This document shows, piece after piece, positions 7,139 to 12,445 of a stretch of DNA of 12,445 nucleotides (positions are counted from its first letter, which is position 1; the number at the start of each line of letters is the position of its first letter). This DNA comes from PNKC01 sp039917655 (GTDB lineage: Bacteria; Chloroflexota; Dehalococcoidia; Tepidiformales; Tepidiformaceae): assembly GCA_039917655.1 (NCBI GenBank), contig JBDSJC010000315.1, positions 1-12,445 of the forward strand, written 5' to 3'. The notes below the pieces were generated by a model that saw only the letters and a program-made list of their open reading frames with translations, was not told where the DNA came from and made no database searches. Both the position numbers and the translations under genes were made by a program.

Positions 7139-7594
7139 GTGCTCGTACCTCGAAGCAACGCCGGGATTCGCCGCCTCCCAGAGGTGCCTCGTGAGCTGCA
7201 TCTGGCCGTAGTGCAGGGCACAATGGTCGAACTCTTCGAACGCCACCACCAGCGCGGCGGAATTTTGGGCTGGGACCTCGGCCAGCACCAGCCGCAACTC
7301 TTGGCCCACCTCTTCCAGCAACTCCGAGAGGACGCCCGCATCCGAGGGTGCGTCTATCTGTGTGCCGTTCGCGCCGGACCATGCGAGGTCGCCTCCGGAA
7401 AGTTCGCGCCGGACGTGGCCCTCGATATCGAGGATGTGACGGGCGAGGTCGGCGAGTGAGTTACCGTCGGCCGCGGGCGCCCAGTCCAGCCCGCCATCGA
7501 GCAGGCCGGTGAGCAGCGCAGCCATGTCCTTGTGGCGATCGTCCATCGTCGCGATCAGGACCTGGGCCACAGCGTTGACGGTTCTGTCCGGCAT
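7130..7594 (-). CDS. DinB-like / DUF664-type four-helix metalloprotein
   Basis: A 154-residue helical protein of the DinB/YfiT superfamily, which includes metal-dependent thiol transferases; the substrate here is unknown. Helix 1 contains ATMDDRHKDMAALL. H53 in ARHILDIEGH and the pair H124-x3-H128 in FDHCALHYGQMQLTRHLW give the family's three-histidine metal site. Length matches the family (about 150-170). I chose ATG 7594 (MPDRTVN), with AGGA nine bases upstream, over the longer frame from 7645, whose extra residues come from repeat-like non-coding DNA. The last ten or so residues (NPGVASRYEH, then WR and stop) are encoded by the 30-bp direct repeat at 7139-7168. The original C-terminus may therefore have been replaced, although the fold appears complete before that point. 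It lies between remnants of broken genes on the same strand. Confidence 0.85.
   Translation of the reverse strand: MPDRTVNAVAQVLIATMDDRHKDMAALLTGLLDGGLDWAPAADGNSLADLARHILDIEGHVRRELSGGDLAWSGANGTQIDAPSDAGVLSELLEEVGQELRLVLAEVPAQNSAALVVAFEEFDHCALHYGQMQLTRHLWEAANPGVASRYEHWR
7139..7168. repeat. 30-bp direct repeat, copy 1
   Basis: Identical over 30 bases to 7708-7737. It begins GTGCTCGTACC and ends GCCGGGATT. It encodes the C-terminus of the DinB-like protein and marks the edge of the enoyl-CoA hydratase remnant. Copies are 569 bases apart and bracket the DinB-like gene. Confidence 0.85.
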
Positions 7595-7952
7595 GAGCCG
7601 GGATCCTATCAGAGCGTTCGGAACTGAAGAACAATGCCTCGCCACCCGATCGAGGCGATGGGCCTTTCGCGACTTGAGCTCGCGGAGCTCGCGAACACCT
7701 CTTCGTTGTGCTCGTACCTCGAAGCAACGCCGGGATTTCGGAGCTGAGCCGCGCGCCGTTGGTCACGATGGGCAGCCCAGGGTAGAGGTGCGTGCCTACG
7801 TGCCAGCGGTGGTCCATCGACCGACGATGAGACGGGAGTTTGCAGCGCCCCGGCTGGAGTCCGTACCGAAGATCCCCTGAGCCGCTCGCCCATGCCTCGT
7901 GTCTTCGCGGGTTCTTTGTGCGTTCGTGTTCCTAACCACAAACCTGGGCGCC
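7595..7952. other. Non-coding, repeat-derived stretch
   Basis: No gene is supported in these 358 bases. It holds inverted arms GCCTCG/CGAGGC at 7637-7657, a tandem 9-mer GAGCTCGCG at 7676-7684 and 7685-7693, and the second copy of the 30-bp repeat at 7708-7737. Near the right end is an element around 7898-7920 whose GTGTCTTCGCGGGT resembles the reverse complement of GAAGACAC-type repeats at 10573-10598. Short open frames here have the unnatural composition of repeat DNA. It looks like an interspersed element or the debris of one. Confidence 0.5.
7708..7737. repeat. 30-bp direct repeat, copy 2
   Basis: Exact copy of 7139-7168, here outside any supported gene and part of a longer structured stretch. 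Flanks of the two copies differ immediately on both sides. Confidence 0.85.
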
Positions 7953-8345
7953 TTACCAGCGCGTCATCGCCGGGTTCTGCGCGCGGCGTACCCAGACGTA
8001 GATCCCCAGGCCGCCAGCGACCACCGCTATCCCCGCCGTACCCATCATCACCAGGCCTAGCGGGCCGGGGACCGAGCCGTAACCGTAGCCGGGGATCAGA
8101 TTGAGCACCCAGTTCGGGATGTGAACGTAGCGGTTCACCTCTCGAATGATGGTCGATGGGTAGCGCACGCAGACGACGACCAGGGCGAGGAGCACTGGCA
8201 GCTGCCAGAGCAGGTTCGCGCCGCCGAAGAACTTGCGCACCCGGCCCGGCTCCTTGCGTTTCGTTTCGATGCGCCGCTCGTCATCGGCGCGGGCGGTGTC
8301 GGAAATAGAGGTGCGTACCTGGAGGAGGCGTTCTTCGTACTTCAT
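7953..8345 (-). CDS. Two-TM membrane protein of unknown function
   Basis: A 130-residue protein I do not recognise. The N-terminal 40 residues are highly charged (MKYEERLLQVR, then DDERRIETKRKEPGR), probably cytoplasmic and helical. A first membrane segment follows (about 45-62), then an outside loop of some 30 residues with a Gly/Tyr/Pro-rich part (NLIPGYGYGS at 82-91). A second membrane segment (about 95-118) ends in a basic cytoplasmic tail, VRRAQNPAMTRW. Both ends would lie in the cytoplasm. The ATG at 8345 lacks a clear Shine-Dalgarno. It lies 34 bases downstream of a truncated MOSC gene on the same strand and may be transcribed with it and the Nudix gene. The charged-to-hydrophobic layout and continuous frame support a real gene. 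Confidence 0.7.
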   Translation of the reverse strand: MKYEERLLQVRTSISDTARADDERRIETKRKEPGRVRKFFGGANLLWQLPVLLALVVVCVRYPSTIIREVNRYVHIPNWVLNLIPGYGYGSVPGPLGLVMMGTAGIAVVAGGLGIYVWVRRAQNPAMTRW

Positions 8346-8379
8346 CGGGCGCGCTCAGGGTACACCGTGAGTGCGGCGC

Positions 8380-8583
8380 TCACCAATCAGGGGAACGGCG
8401 GATTCGAGTCGGCGGCGCCCGATGCCTGGAGAGGTGACTCTGGGTATCGACGATCGTGTCCCCTTCGAGCCCCAGCTGCCCAACCCGCACTGGCGCCGTC
8501 ACCGGTTGCTTGTAGATCGCGGACAGCCCGCTCTTGCTCTCTATTGGCCGCGCTTGGCCGGCGTTGACGCTTTCTAGTCGCAG
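8380..8583 (-). pseudogene. N-terminal remnant of a MOSC-domain protein
   Basis: MOSC proteins are sulfur-carrier domains related to molybdenum-cofactor sulfurase. The 67 readable codons match the beginning of standalone MOSC proteins: RLESVNAGQARPIE, SGLSAIYKQPV, APVRVGQLGLEGD and VDTQSH at about residues 45-50. After this the expected HGGxD-type continuation is lost: the frame runs into SRHRAPPTRIRR and stops. The family normally needs 150-200 residues or more, including a conserved cysteine that is missing here. The natural start position carries CTG (8583) in place of ATG or GTG, overlapping the Nudix stop by 10 bases. The overlap suggests former translational coupling to the Nudix gene. 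Probably inactive. Confidence 0.75.
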
Positions 8584-9035
8584 CGCAGCGCCGCCGCCGT
8601 CCGCACGACGCGCGCCACCTCCGCCGCAAGCGCGATCGCAGATTCGGGCAGGCCGCGTTGGCGCAGGACGCCTTCGTCCAGGAAGCGCGCGACGTAGGCC
8701 TCGGCCGTCATCCACCGCGTAGCGACGTGTTCGTCGTTGATCACTGGCTCCGAGGCGGCTGCGCACGCTCCGCTGTAGATGATCGTGTGGGCGGTCGCCC
8801 GGCCGGTCTCGTAGGTCATCACATCGACAAGCGTGAGCGCCTCGGTCTGGATGCTGATGCCGGTCTCTTCGAAGAGTTCGCGGGCACACGCTTCGGCCGG
8901 CCGTTCGCCCTCTTCCACGTGGCCGCCGGGGATGAACCAGCCGCCGGCGGAGAAGCCTCCCGCGCCGCGCTTCATAACCAGCATCTCCTCGCCGCGCCAC
9001 AGGACCACCGAAGCTGACAGTTCGAAACCAACCAT
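8574..9035 (-). CDS. Nudix hydrolase
   Basis: Hydrolyses a nucleoside diphosphate linked to another group; the substrate cannot be told from sequence. The 153-residue protein carries a perfect Nudix box at residues 38-60: G38, E44, then RELFEETGI at 52-60, matching Gx5Ex7REUxEExGU. The preceding strand FELSASVVLWRGEEMLVMKR and GGWFIPGG are typical for the fold. ATG 9035 (MVGFELS) was chosen because the family fold begins there. Longer in-frame starts up to 9332 would run through the divergent control region and the neighbouring CoA-transferase start. There is no clear Shine-Dalgarno, so initiation could be leaderless. A MOSC remnant overlaps its stop. The CoA-transferase gene is divergent, with 106 bases between the two starts; I see no convincing promoter hexamers there, only a TC-rich tract. 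Confidence 0.93.
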   Translation of the reverse strand: MVGFELSASVVLWRGEEMLVMKRGAGGFSAGGWFIPGGHVEEGERPAEACARELFEETGISIQTEALTLVDVMTYETGRATAHTIIYSGACAAASEPVINDEHVATRWMTAEAYVARFLDEGVLRQRGLPESAIALAAEVARVVRTAAALRCD

Positions 9036-9141
9036 GCACAGGAGTGTACGCGACCGCCAGCCAGCGCTGCCTTCTCCATCGTTCTCCTCTCTCTCCCACA
9101 TTGTGCTACCGTCCGCCCACCACTCTTTCTCGGGGCAGCGC

Positions 9142-10362
9142 ATGTCCGAAAGCTCAGACCTCATCTTCTCCGGCCTCAAGGTGCTCGATGTCGGCACCTG
9201 GATCGCCGGGCCGGTTTCGACCACGATCCTGGGCGATTTCGGCGCCAGCGTGATCAAGGTCGAATCTCCGGGCCTCGGTGACCCGTACCGGCAGCTCGCC
9301 GGGCTGCCCATGAGCCCGCAATCGCCGATCAACTACTGCTGGGTAGCCGACGGCCGCAATAAGCGCAGCATCACGCTCAATCTCAAGTCGCGGGAAGGGC
9401 GAGATATCCTGATGCGTCTCATCGCTGACTGCGATGTGTATGTCACGAACCAGCCTTTTCCAACGCGCCGCGCCCTGCAACTTTGCTACGAAGACCTCGC
9501 GCCGCTGAACGAGCGGATGATCTACGCCTCGCTCACCGCCTACGGGGAGACGGGGCCAGACGCGGAGCTCGAGGGGTTCGACGGCGTGGCCTGGTGGGCG
9601 CGGAGCGGGCTGATGGACCTCGTCCGGGCGCCGGGCGCCACGCCCGGGATGTCTGTCCCCGGCATGGGCGATCACCCGACGGCGGTCACGCTCTACGCCG
9701 CCATCGTCACCGCGCTTTTGCGCCGCGAACGCACGGGCAAGGGCGGCAGCGTGCACACCAGCCTGCTTGCGAACGGCGTTTGGGCCAACACCTGCCTCGC
9801 CCAGGCGGCGCTTGTCGAGGCCGTGGTGCCGGAGCGCGACGATGGCACACGCGTCCCCATTGGCCCGAACCGCACCCTCTTCCAGACCGCCGATGGACGG
9901 CTGCTTCAGCTCTACATGGTGCGTACCCACGTCGAGCTCGACGCCCTGTTGATTGCGGCCGACCGCACGGACCTGCTCGCCGACGCCCGGTTCGCCGAAT
10001 ACGAGGCGCGCCCGGCGAACGCCCCGGCGCTTATCGCCGAGTTGCAGGCGACCTTTCGCACCCGCCCGTCCGCCGAATGGCTCGCTCTGTTTCGAGCCGC
10101 CAACGTCCCAGTCACGCTCGTCGCCGAAATGCAGGACCTGCTGAACGACGAGCAGTTGCGGGCGGCGAACGTGGTCGTCCAGCCTTCGGACCCGTCGGTG
10201 CCGGCTTCGTTGATCGTGAACCATCCGATCAACGTCGATGGACTCGCGCGAGTCGGCCCCACCCACGCGCCCGAAGTGGGCGAACATACGGCCGAAGTGC
10301 TGGGCGAACTCGGCTTCAGCGCGGCGGAAATCGAGGCCCTCCGCAACAGCGGGGCGACCTAG
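9142..10362 (+). CDS. Class III (CaiB/BaiF, formyl-CoA-transferase family) CoA-transferase
   Basis: Transfers CoA between organic acids; cytoplasmic, usually in catabolism of carboxylic acids, carnitine-type or aromatic compounds. The 406-residue protein has the family start LKVLDVGTWIAGP at 12-24, DFGASVIKVESPGLGDPYR at 32-50, NKRSITLNLKSREGRD at 73-88, and the catalytic aspartate D177 in PGMGDHPTA. The block LLRRERTGKGGSVHTSLL follows. The C-terminal part contains the small domain, including PVTLV and NHPI. ATG 9142 (MSESSDL) is chosen because the family N-terminus begins directly after it. The frame is open upstream to 8833 but that is antisense to the Nudix gene. Only a weak GGGG precedes the start. 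Combined with the hydroxyacyl-CoA dehydrogenase and hydratase remnant it hints at acyl-CoA catabolism in this region, though they are not one operon. Confidence 0.94.
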   Translation: MSESSDLIFSGLKVLDVGTWIAGPVSTTILGDFGASVIKVESPGLGDPYRQLAGLPMSPQSPINYCWVADGRNKRSITLNLKSREGRDILMRLIADCDVYVTNQPFPTRRALQLCYEDLAPLNERMIYASLTAYGETGPDAELEGFDGVAWWARSGLMDLVRAPGATPGMSVPGMGDHPTAVTLYAAIVTALLRRERTGKGGSVHTSLLANGVWANTCLAQAALVEAVVPERDDGTRVPIGPNRTLFQTADGRLLQLYMVRTHVELDALLIAADRTDLLADARFAEYEARPANAPALIAELQATFRTRPSAEWLALFRAANVPVTLVAEMQDLLNDEQLRAANVVVQPSDPSVPASLIVNHPINVDGLARVGPTHAPEVGEHTAEVLGELGFSAAEIEALRNSGAT

Positions 10363-10800
10363 GGACCGTTGGTTGTTGGCCGCGTAGCCGCGGGCGAGCT
10401 GAGGTTTGCCTCCCCCGTTCACCTTTCGACGCCGAGGGCCCTCCGTCCGGCGGATCACGCCCTTCGGGCACCGCTCAGGCTGTCCCGTCCGAGCCGCTGA
10501 GGGCCGCCCGATTCATCCGTCGCCCCTTCGACGGACTCAGGGTCAGGACGAACGGTCTTGTCTGAGGGACAGGAAGACACGAAGACCCACGAAGACACGG
10601 ACGATGTTGTTTTGTGCGGCTTTGTGCCCGTTCACCCTGAGCCTGTCGAAGGGCCGCCCGGCGGTGGCTCCTTGCGGCAAGGCGCGCGGTTCATCCTTCG
10701 CCCCTTCGACGGGCTCAGGGTCAGGACGAACGGAGCGGCCAACAGCCCAACGGCCCCCTGCCAGAGGCTGACGACTTGGCGGAAAGATGTCACGGGCTGG
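10363..10800. repeat. Cluster of palindromic interspersed repeats
   Basis: No gene is supported here. Two 44-base copies (10512-10555 and 10690-10733) are 42/44 identical, with a core of CCCCTTCGAC, GGCTCAGGGTCAGG and GACGAACGG. An inverted partner at 10635-10653 matches 18 of 19 bases of the second copy, so 10635-10720 can fold into a large hairpin with a 48-base loop. GGGCCGCCCG occurs at 10501-10510 and 10651-10660. Between the units lies a GAAGACAC-type tandem at 10573-10598. CCTTCGAC...CTCAGGGT elements of this kind are widespread non-coding palindromes in bacterial genomes. No transposase is present. Their role is unknown; mRNA 3'-end protection or a non-autonomous mobile element are both possible. 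Confidence 0.8.
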
Positions 10801-10829
10801 TTGAAAACTTAGAACATGCGTTCTATTCT
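10801..10829 (+). promoter_or_regulatory. Predicted sigma-70 promoter of the Cys4-HTH gene
   Basis: TTGAAA at 10801-10806 (5/6 to the -35) and TATTCT at 10824-10829 (4/6 to the -10) are separated by exactly 17 bases. Transcription would begin near 10836, about 10 bases before AAGGAG at 10847-10852 and some 22 before the ATG at 10858. It lies right after the repeat cluster. Confidence 0.6.
10811..10824. promoter_or_regulatory. Predicted LexA (SOS) box, Gram-positive type
   Basis: AGAAC-ATGC-GTTCT is a perfect inverted repeat, extendable by one T/A pair on each side (10810, 10825). Its core fits GAAC-RNRY-GTTC exactly, the Bacillus/Mycobacterium-type LexA consensus. It fills the spacer between the -35 and -10 hexamers and touches the -10, the ideal place for a repressor to block RNA polymerase. 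The match and placement are seen; LexA control is inferred. Confidence 0.6.
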
Positions 10830-10857
10830 GGCCTTCCTACTACCTGAAGGAGATGGC

Positions 10858-11151
10858 ATGGACGCACTACTGGAACTGCCCGCACGCATCGATGCTCTCC
10901 CCGAATATGTGGACTACGCCGATACCGGCTGCGACCTCTATTCTTCGTGCCTGCGCTGCCCACTCCCGCGCTGCCGCTACGATGACCCGGGCGGCGCGCC
11001 AGCCATGCTGCGTACCGGCCGCGATGAGGCGATCCTCCGCTACGCCGCCCAGGACGACGTTTCGATCGACAACCTGGCGGAGATGTTTGGCCTCTCGCGG
11101 CGCACAATCTTCCGCGTACTCAAGCGCTCCCGCCGCTCGTTCGAAGGTTGA
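10858..11151 (+). CDS. Small Cys4-cluster plus helix-turn-helix protein, putative regulator
   Basis: A 97-residue protein. Residues 25-39 hold four cysteines, C25-x5-C31-x2-C34-x4-C39 (CLRCPLPRC in the centre), likely a zinc or iron-sulfur site, followed by RYDDPGG. Residues 52-91 form a helical domain: RDEAILRYAAQDD, then an HTH with IDNLAEMFGLSRRTIFRVLKR at about 70-90, and a basic tail. The order cysteine cluster then basic HTH resembles WhiB proteins in layout, but the cysteine spacing differs and I see no homology. The start at ATG 10858 is set by AAGGAG at 10847-10852, five bases before; a longer frame from 10816 would begin inside the promoter. A sigma-70-like promoter with an embedded LexA-type palindrome precedes it. 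I recall similar CLxCPLPxCxYD proteins from Chloroflexota, without known function. DNA binding is likely; targets unknown. Confidence 0.85.
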   Translation: MDALLELPARIDALPEYVDYADTGCDLYSSCLRCPLPRCRYDDPGGAPAMLRTGRDEAILRYAAQDDVSIDNLAEMFGLSRRTIFRVLKRSRRSFEG

Positions 11152-11220
11152 ACGGCCCTACCCTGCGCGCCTCACCGCCGTCTGCGCGATACTCAGCCGC
11201 GGAGGGAGCGATCTCACACG

Positions 11221-11400
11221 ATGGGCAAACGCGACGAAGTCTGGAAGCACCTGGGGATTGGCCTGGGGACGCTCGCGGGCGCCATCCTCGGCCTCGCCGC
11301 GTCTGTGCCGCTCGGGACGGAGCCTGGTCTCACCGCCGGGATGGTCGCCGGCGCTGGCCTCGTCGTGGGCTCGGCGATCGACTCCCGCCGCAACCGTTAG
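11221..11400 (+). CDS. 59-residue glycine-zipper membrane peptide
   Basis: A short gene encoding MGKRDEVWKH, then a hydrophobic stretch with regularly spaced glycines (LGIGLGTLAGAILGLAA at 11-27), a short polar turn (PLGTEPG), a second such stretch (LTAGMVAGAGLVVGSAI at 37-53) and a basic end, DSRRNR. This is a two-helix hairpin membrane protein with G-x3-G packing. GGAGGGAG at 11201-11208 precedes the ATG by 12 bases, slightly long but strong. It begins 69 bases after the Cys4-HTH stop on the same strand and could be on the same transcript. Function unknown; the codon pattern (GC-rich third positions) matches neighbouring genes. Confidence 0.6.
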   Translation: MGKRDEVWKHLGIGLGTLAGAILGLAASVPLGTEPGLTAGMVAGAGLVVGSAIDSRRNR

Positions 11401-11414
11401 CACGGCCTGAGTGC

Positions 11415-11430
11415 ATTCCCAGGTGGGAAT
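11415..11430. terminator. Hairpin between convergent genes
   Basis: ATTCCC-AGGT-GGGAAT is a perfect 6-bp stem with a four-base loop, centred in the 58-base gap between the small membrane peptide (plus) and the PAP2 gene (minus). It could end transcription from both sides. Neither side has a clear T-run, so this is tentative. Confidence 0.35.
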
Positions 11431-11458
11431 ATGAACCTTTCCGCGTCGCGCCAGGCCT

Positions 11459-12007
11459 TCAGGTTCGAGCAGCCAACCCCGGCCGCCGCTTCACTATGAA
11501 CTGCACTGCGTACCAGGCCAGCAATGCCGAAAGCACGCCGATCGCCCAGCCCGCCGCCACGTCGCCGGGGTAGTGCACGCCCACAAAGACGCGTGCCAGC
11601 CCAACCGCCGCCGCCACGCCCGCGAACAGCGGCCAGAGCCTGCGCCACGCCAGTGCGGCGACCATGGCGATTGCCGCCGCGATGGTCGAGTGGTCTGAGG
11701 GGAATCCGCTGTCCGCGCTGTGATTGATGAGGAGCACGGTCTCCGAATCGTGTACGAAGGGCCGGTCTTCGGTGACCACGCTGGCCGCGCCCAAAATGCC
11801 AAGCCCGGCCAGCCCGAGCGCCAACGCGCCAGCGGCCGCGACCACCAGCCCGCGATGACGGTCAGCGAGCACTAGCCTGAGCCCCAGCACAGCCACTATG
11901 CCCACGAGCACGTAAAGCCCGTACTGGGCGAAGAACTCCGCGAGCCGATCCAACGCGGAGAAGTCGCCGGCAGGGCCGTTGATCAAGTCGAAGATTCGTT
12001 GGTTCAC
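11459..12007 (-). CDS. PAP2-family membrane phosphatase (undecaprenyl-diphosphatase-like)
   Basis: Integral membrane phosphatase; by resemblance to BcrC/YbjG it may recycle undecaprenyl pyrophosphate for cell-wall synthesis on the outer face. The 182 residues begin with MNQRIFDLIN, a BcrC-like opening, then membrane helices at about 30-48 and 53-76. Catalytic motifs: EDRPF at 80-84 (motif 1), PSDH at 103-106 (motif 2), and ARVFVGVHYPGD at 138-149 with R139, H145 and D149 (motif 3). The usual lysine of motif 1 and the serine of motif 3 (here alanine) are not seen; the acid/base histidines are. Helices at about 109-120, 126-142 and 150-171 follow. The start is GTG 12007 with GGGGA very close upstream; no better start is in frame. 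The 5' end is separated by 100 bases from the divergent dipeptidase gene. Confidence 0.9.
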   Translation of the reverse strand: MNQRIFDLINGPAGDFSALDRLAEFFAQYGLYVLVGIVAVLGLRLVLADRHRGLVVAAAGALALGLAGLGILGAASVVTEDRPFVHDSETVLLINHSADSGFPSDHSTIAAAIAMVAALAWRRLWPLFAGVAAAVGLARVFVGVHYPGDVAAGWAIGVLSALLAWYAVQFIVKRRPGLAART

Positions 12008-12065
12008 TTCCCCATGCTAGCCAGCCCCGCCCCCAACGAACCATTGAGCCGCTAAGGCCCCCGCG

Positions 12066-12090
12066 ATCCAAAATCCAGAATCCGAATCCA
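12066..12090. repeat. Short AATCC-type imperfect tandem
   Basis: ATCC, AAAATCC, AGAATCC, GAATCC follow one another just before the dipeptidase gene, with a period of about 6-7 bases. It is low-complexity and lies directly upstream of the ribosome site. Confidence 0.5.
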
Positions 12091-12107
12091 AAGCCCCAAG
12101 AGGCGCT

Positions 12108-12445
12108 ATGCACCCCGAACTGAATCGCGAGTTCCCACCCGTCTTCGATGGTCACGAGGACTTCATCACCCAGGTCAAGGAGCGCTCCGGCAGTTTCCCG
12201 CCACGGCCTCCGCGTGACCTGCTGACCGAATCCGAGCACGGCCACGTGGACCTTCCGCGCGCTATGCGAGGCGGGCTTGGCGGCTGCTTCACCTCCATCT
12301 TCCTCACCGACCAGCGCGCTGAAATGAATGCCAGCGGCTTTGCGATGGACGAGATGAACGACGTCTTCGCCATCGCCGACCGCTCCGAGGGCCGCTTCCG
12401 CGTCTGCCGCACAGTGCCGGAAGTGCGCTCTGCGTTCGACGACGG
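12108..12445 (+). CDS. Membrane dipeptidase (peptidase M19), 5' part only
   Basis: Zinc dipeptidase of the renal-dipeptidase family, which cleaves dipeptides including D-amino-acid types. Only the first 112 codons are in the window; the gene continues past the right edge. Residues 12-18 read VFDGHED, with H16 and D18 being the first two zinc ligands of the family (usual form DGHND or DGHNDL; here E replaces N17). GHVDLPRAMRGGLGG at about 46-60 followed by CFTSIFLTD is the next family block. The start ATG 12108 has AAGAGG at 12098-12103, four bases upstream. It is divergent from the PAP2 gene. Family assignment rests on these two motifs and is good; specificity cannot be given. Confidence 0.85.
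   Translation, partial: MHPELNREFPPVFDGHEDFITQVKERSGSFPPRPPRDLLTESEHGHVDLPRAMRGGLGGCFTSIFLTDQRAEMNASGFAMDEMNDVFAIADRSEGRFRVCRTVPEVRSAFDD

Noticed and set aside
7595..7645. Longer start for the DinB-like protein
   Set aside because: The added residues are encoded by the repeat-derived stretch; ATG 7594 has a better context and gives the usual family start.
7739..7880. Possible protein fragment on the minus strand to the right of repeat copy 2
   Set aside because: No family motif or start with a ribosome site; more likely part of an interspersed element.
8833..9141. Longer start for the CoA-transferase
   Set aside because: The extra 103 codons are antisense to the Nudix gene and precede the family's normal N-terminus.
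9154..10458. 434-residue minus-strand open frame opposite the CoA-transferase
   Set aside because: Same artefact: the opposite strand carries a complete, motif-supported enzyme.

Overview
This is a GC-rich, gene-dense bacterial chromosome segment. The mix of genes suggests a Chloroflexota-like bacterium: an acyl-CoA enzyme, a CaiB-type CoA-transferase, an M19 dipeptidase, a small Cys4-plus-HTH protein with a CLRCPLPRC motif, SufR/ArsR-like regulation and DinB-like proteins. That assignment is inference; there is no rRNA or other taxonomic marker here. I found no rRNA, tRNA, CRISPR array or intact insertion sequence.

Left part (1-5160): a 3-hydroxyacyl-CoA dehydrogenase faces a minus-strand pair made of a winged-helix regulator with SufR-like cysteines and a secreted, membrane-anchored protein. 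The regulator is divergent from a plus-strand redox-looking cluster: a DoxX-like membrane protein, a lipoprotein built of three repeated His-containing helical hairpins, and a Rieske-[2Fe-2S]/FAD oxidoreductase. The 114-base divergent gap carries two dyads and a TTGACG -35-like hexamer. The lipoprotein gene as written has a one-base frameshift inside its signal peptide, at a run of four C.

Middle (5161-9035): a hairpin-rich 313-base leader precedes obg, the GTPase of ribosome assembly. Next is a minus-strand stretch showing decay: a C-terminal remnant of an enoyl-CoA hydratase, a DinB-like gene whose last codons lie in a 30-bp direct repeat, a second copy of that repeat in a non-coding stretch, a two-TM protein, an N-terminal remnant of a MOSC-domain protein, and an intact Nudix hydrolase.

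Right part (9142-12445): a class III CoA-transferase is followed by about 450 bases of palindromic interspersed repeats. Then comes a small gene encoding a four-cysteine cluster joined to an HTH. Its predicted promoter (TTGAAA, 17 bases, TATTCT) contains a perfect Gram-positive-type LexA box between the hexamers. This is the most notable new lead in the window: a WhiB-like-looking small regulator possibly induced by DNA damage. The segment closes with a 59-residue glycine-zipper membrane peptide, a convergent PAP2 phosphatase and the start of a membrane dipeptidase cut by the window edge.
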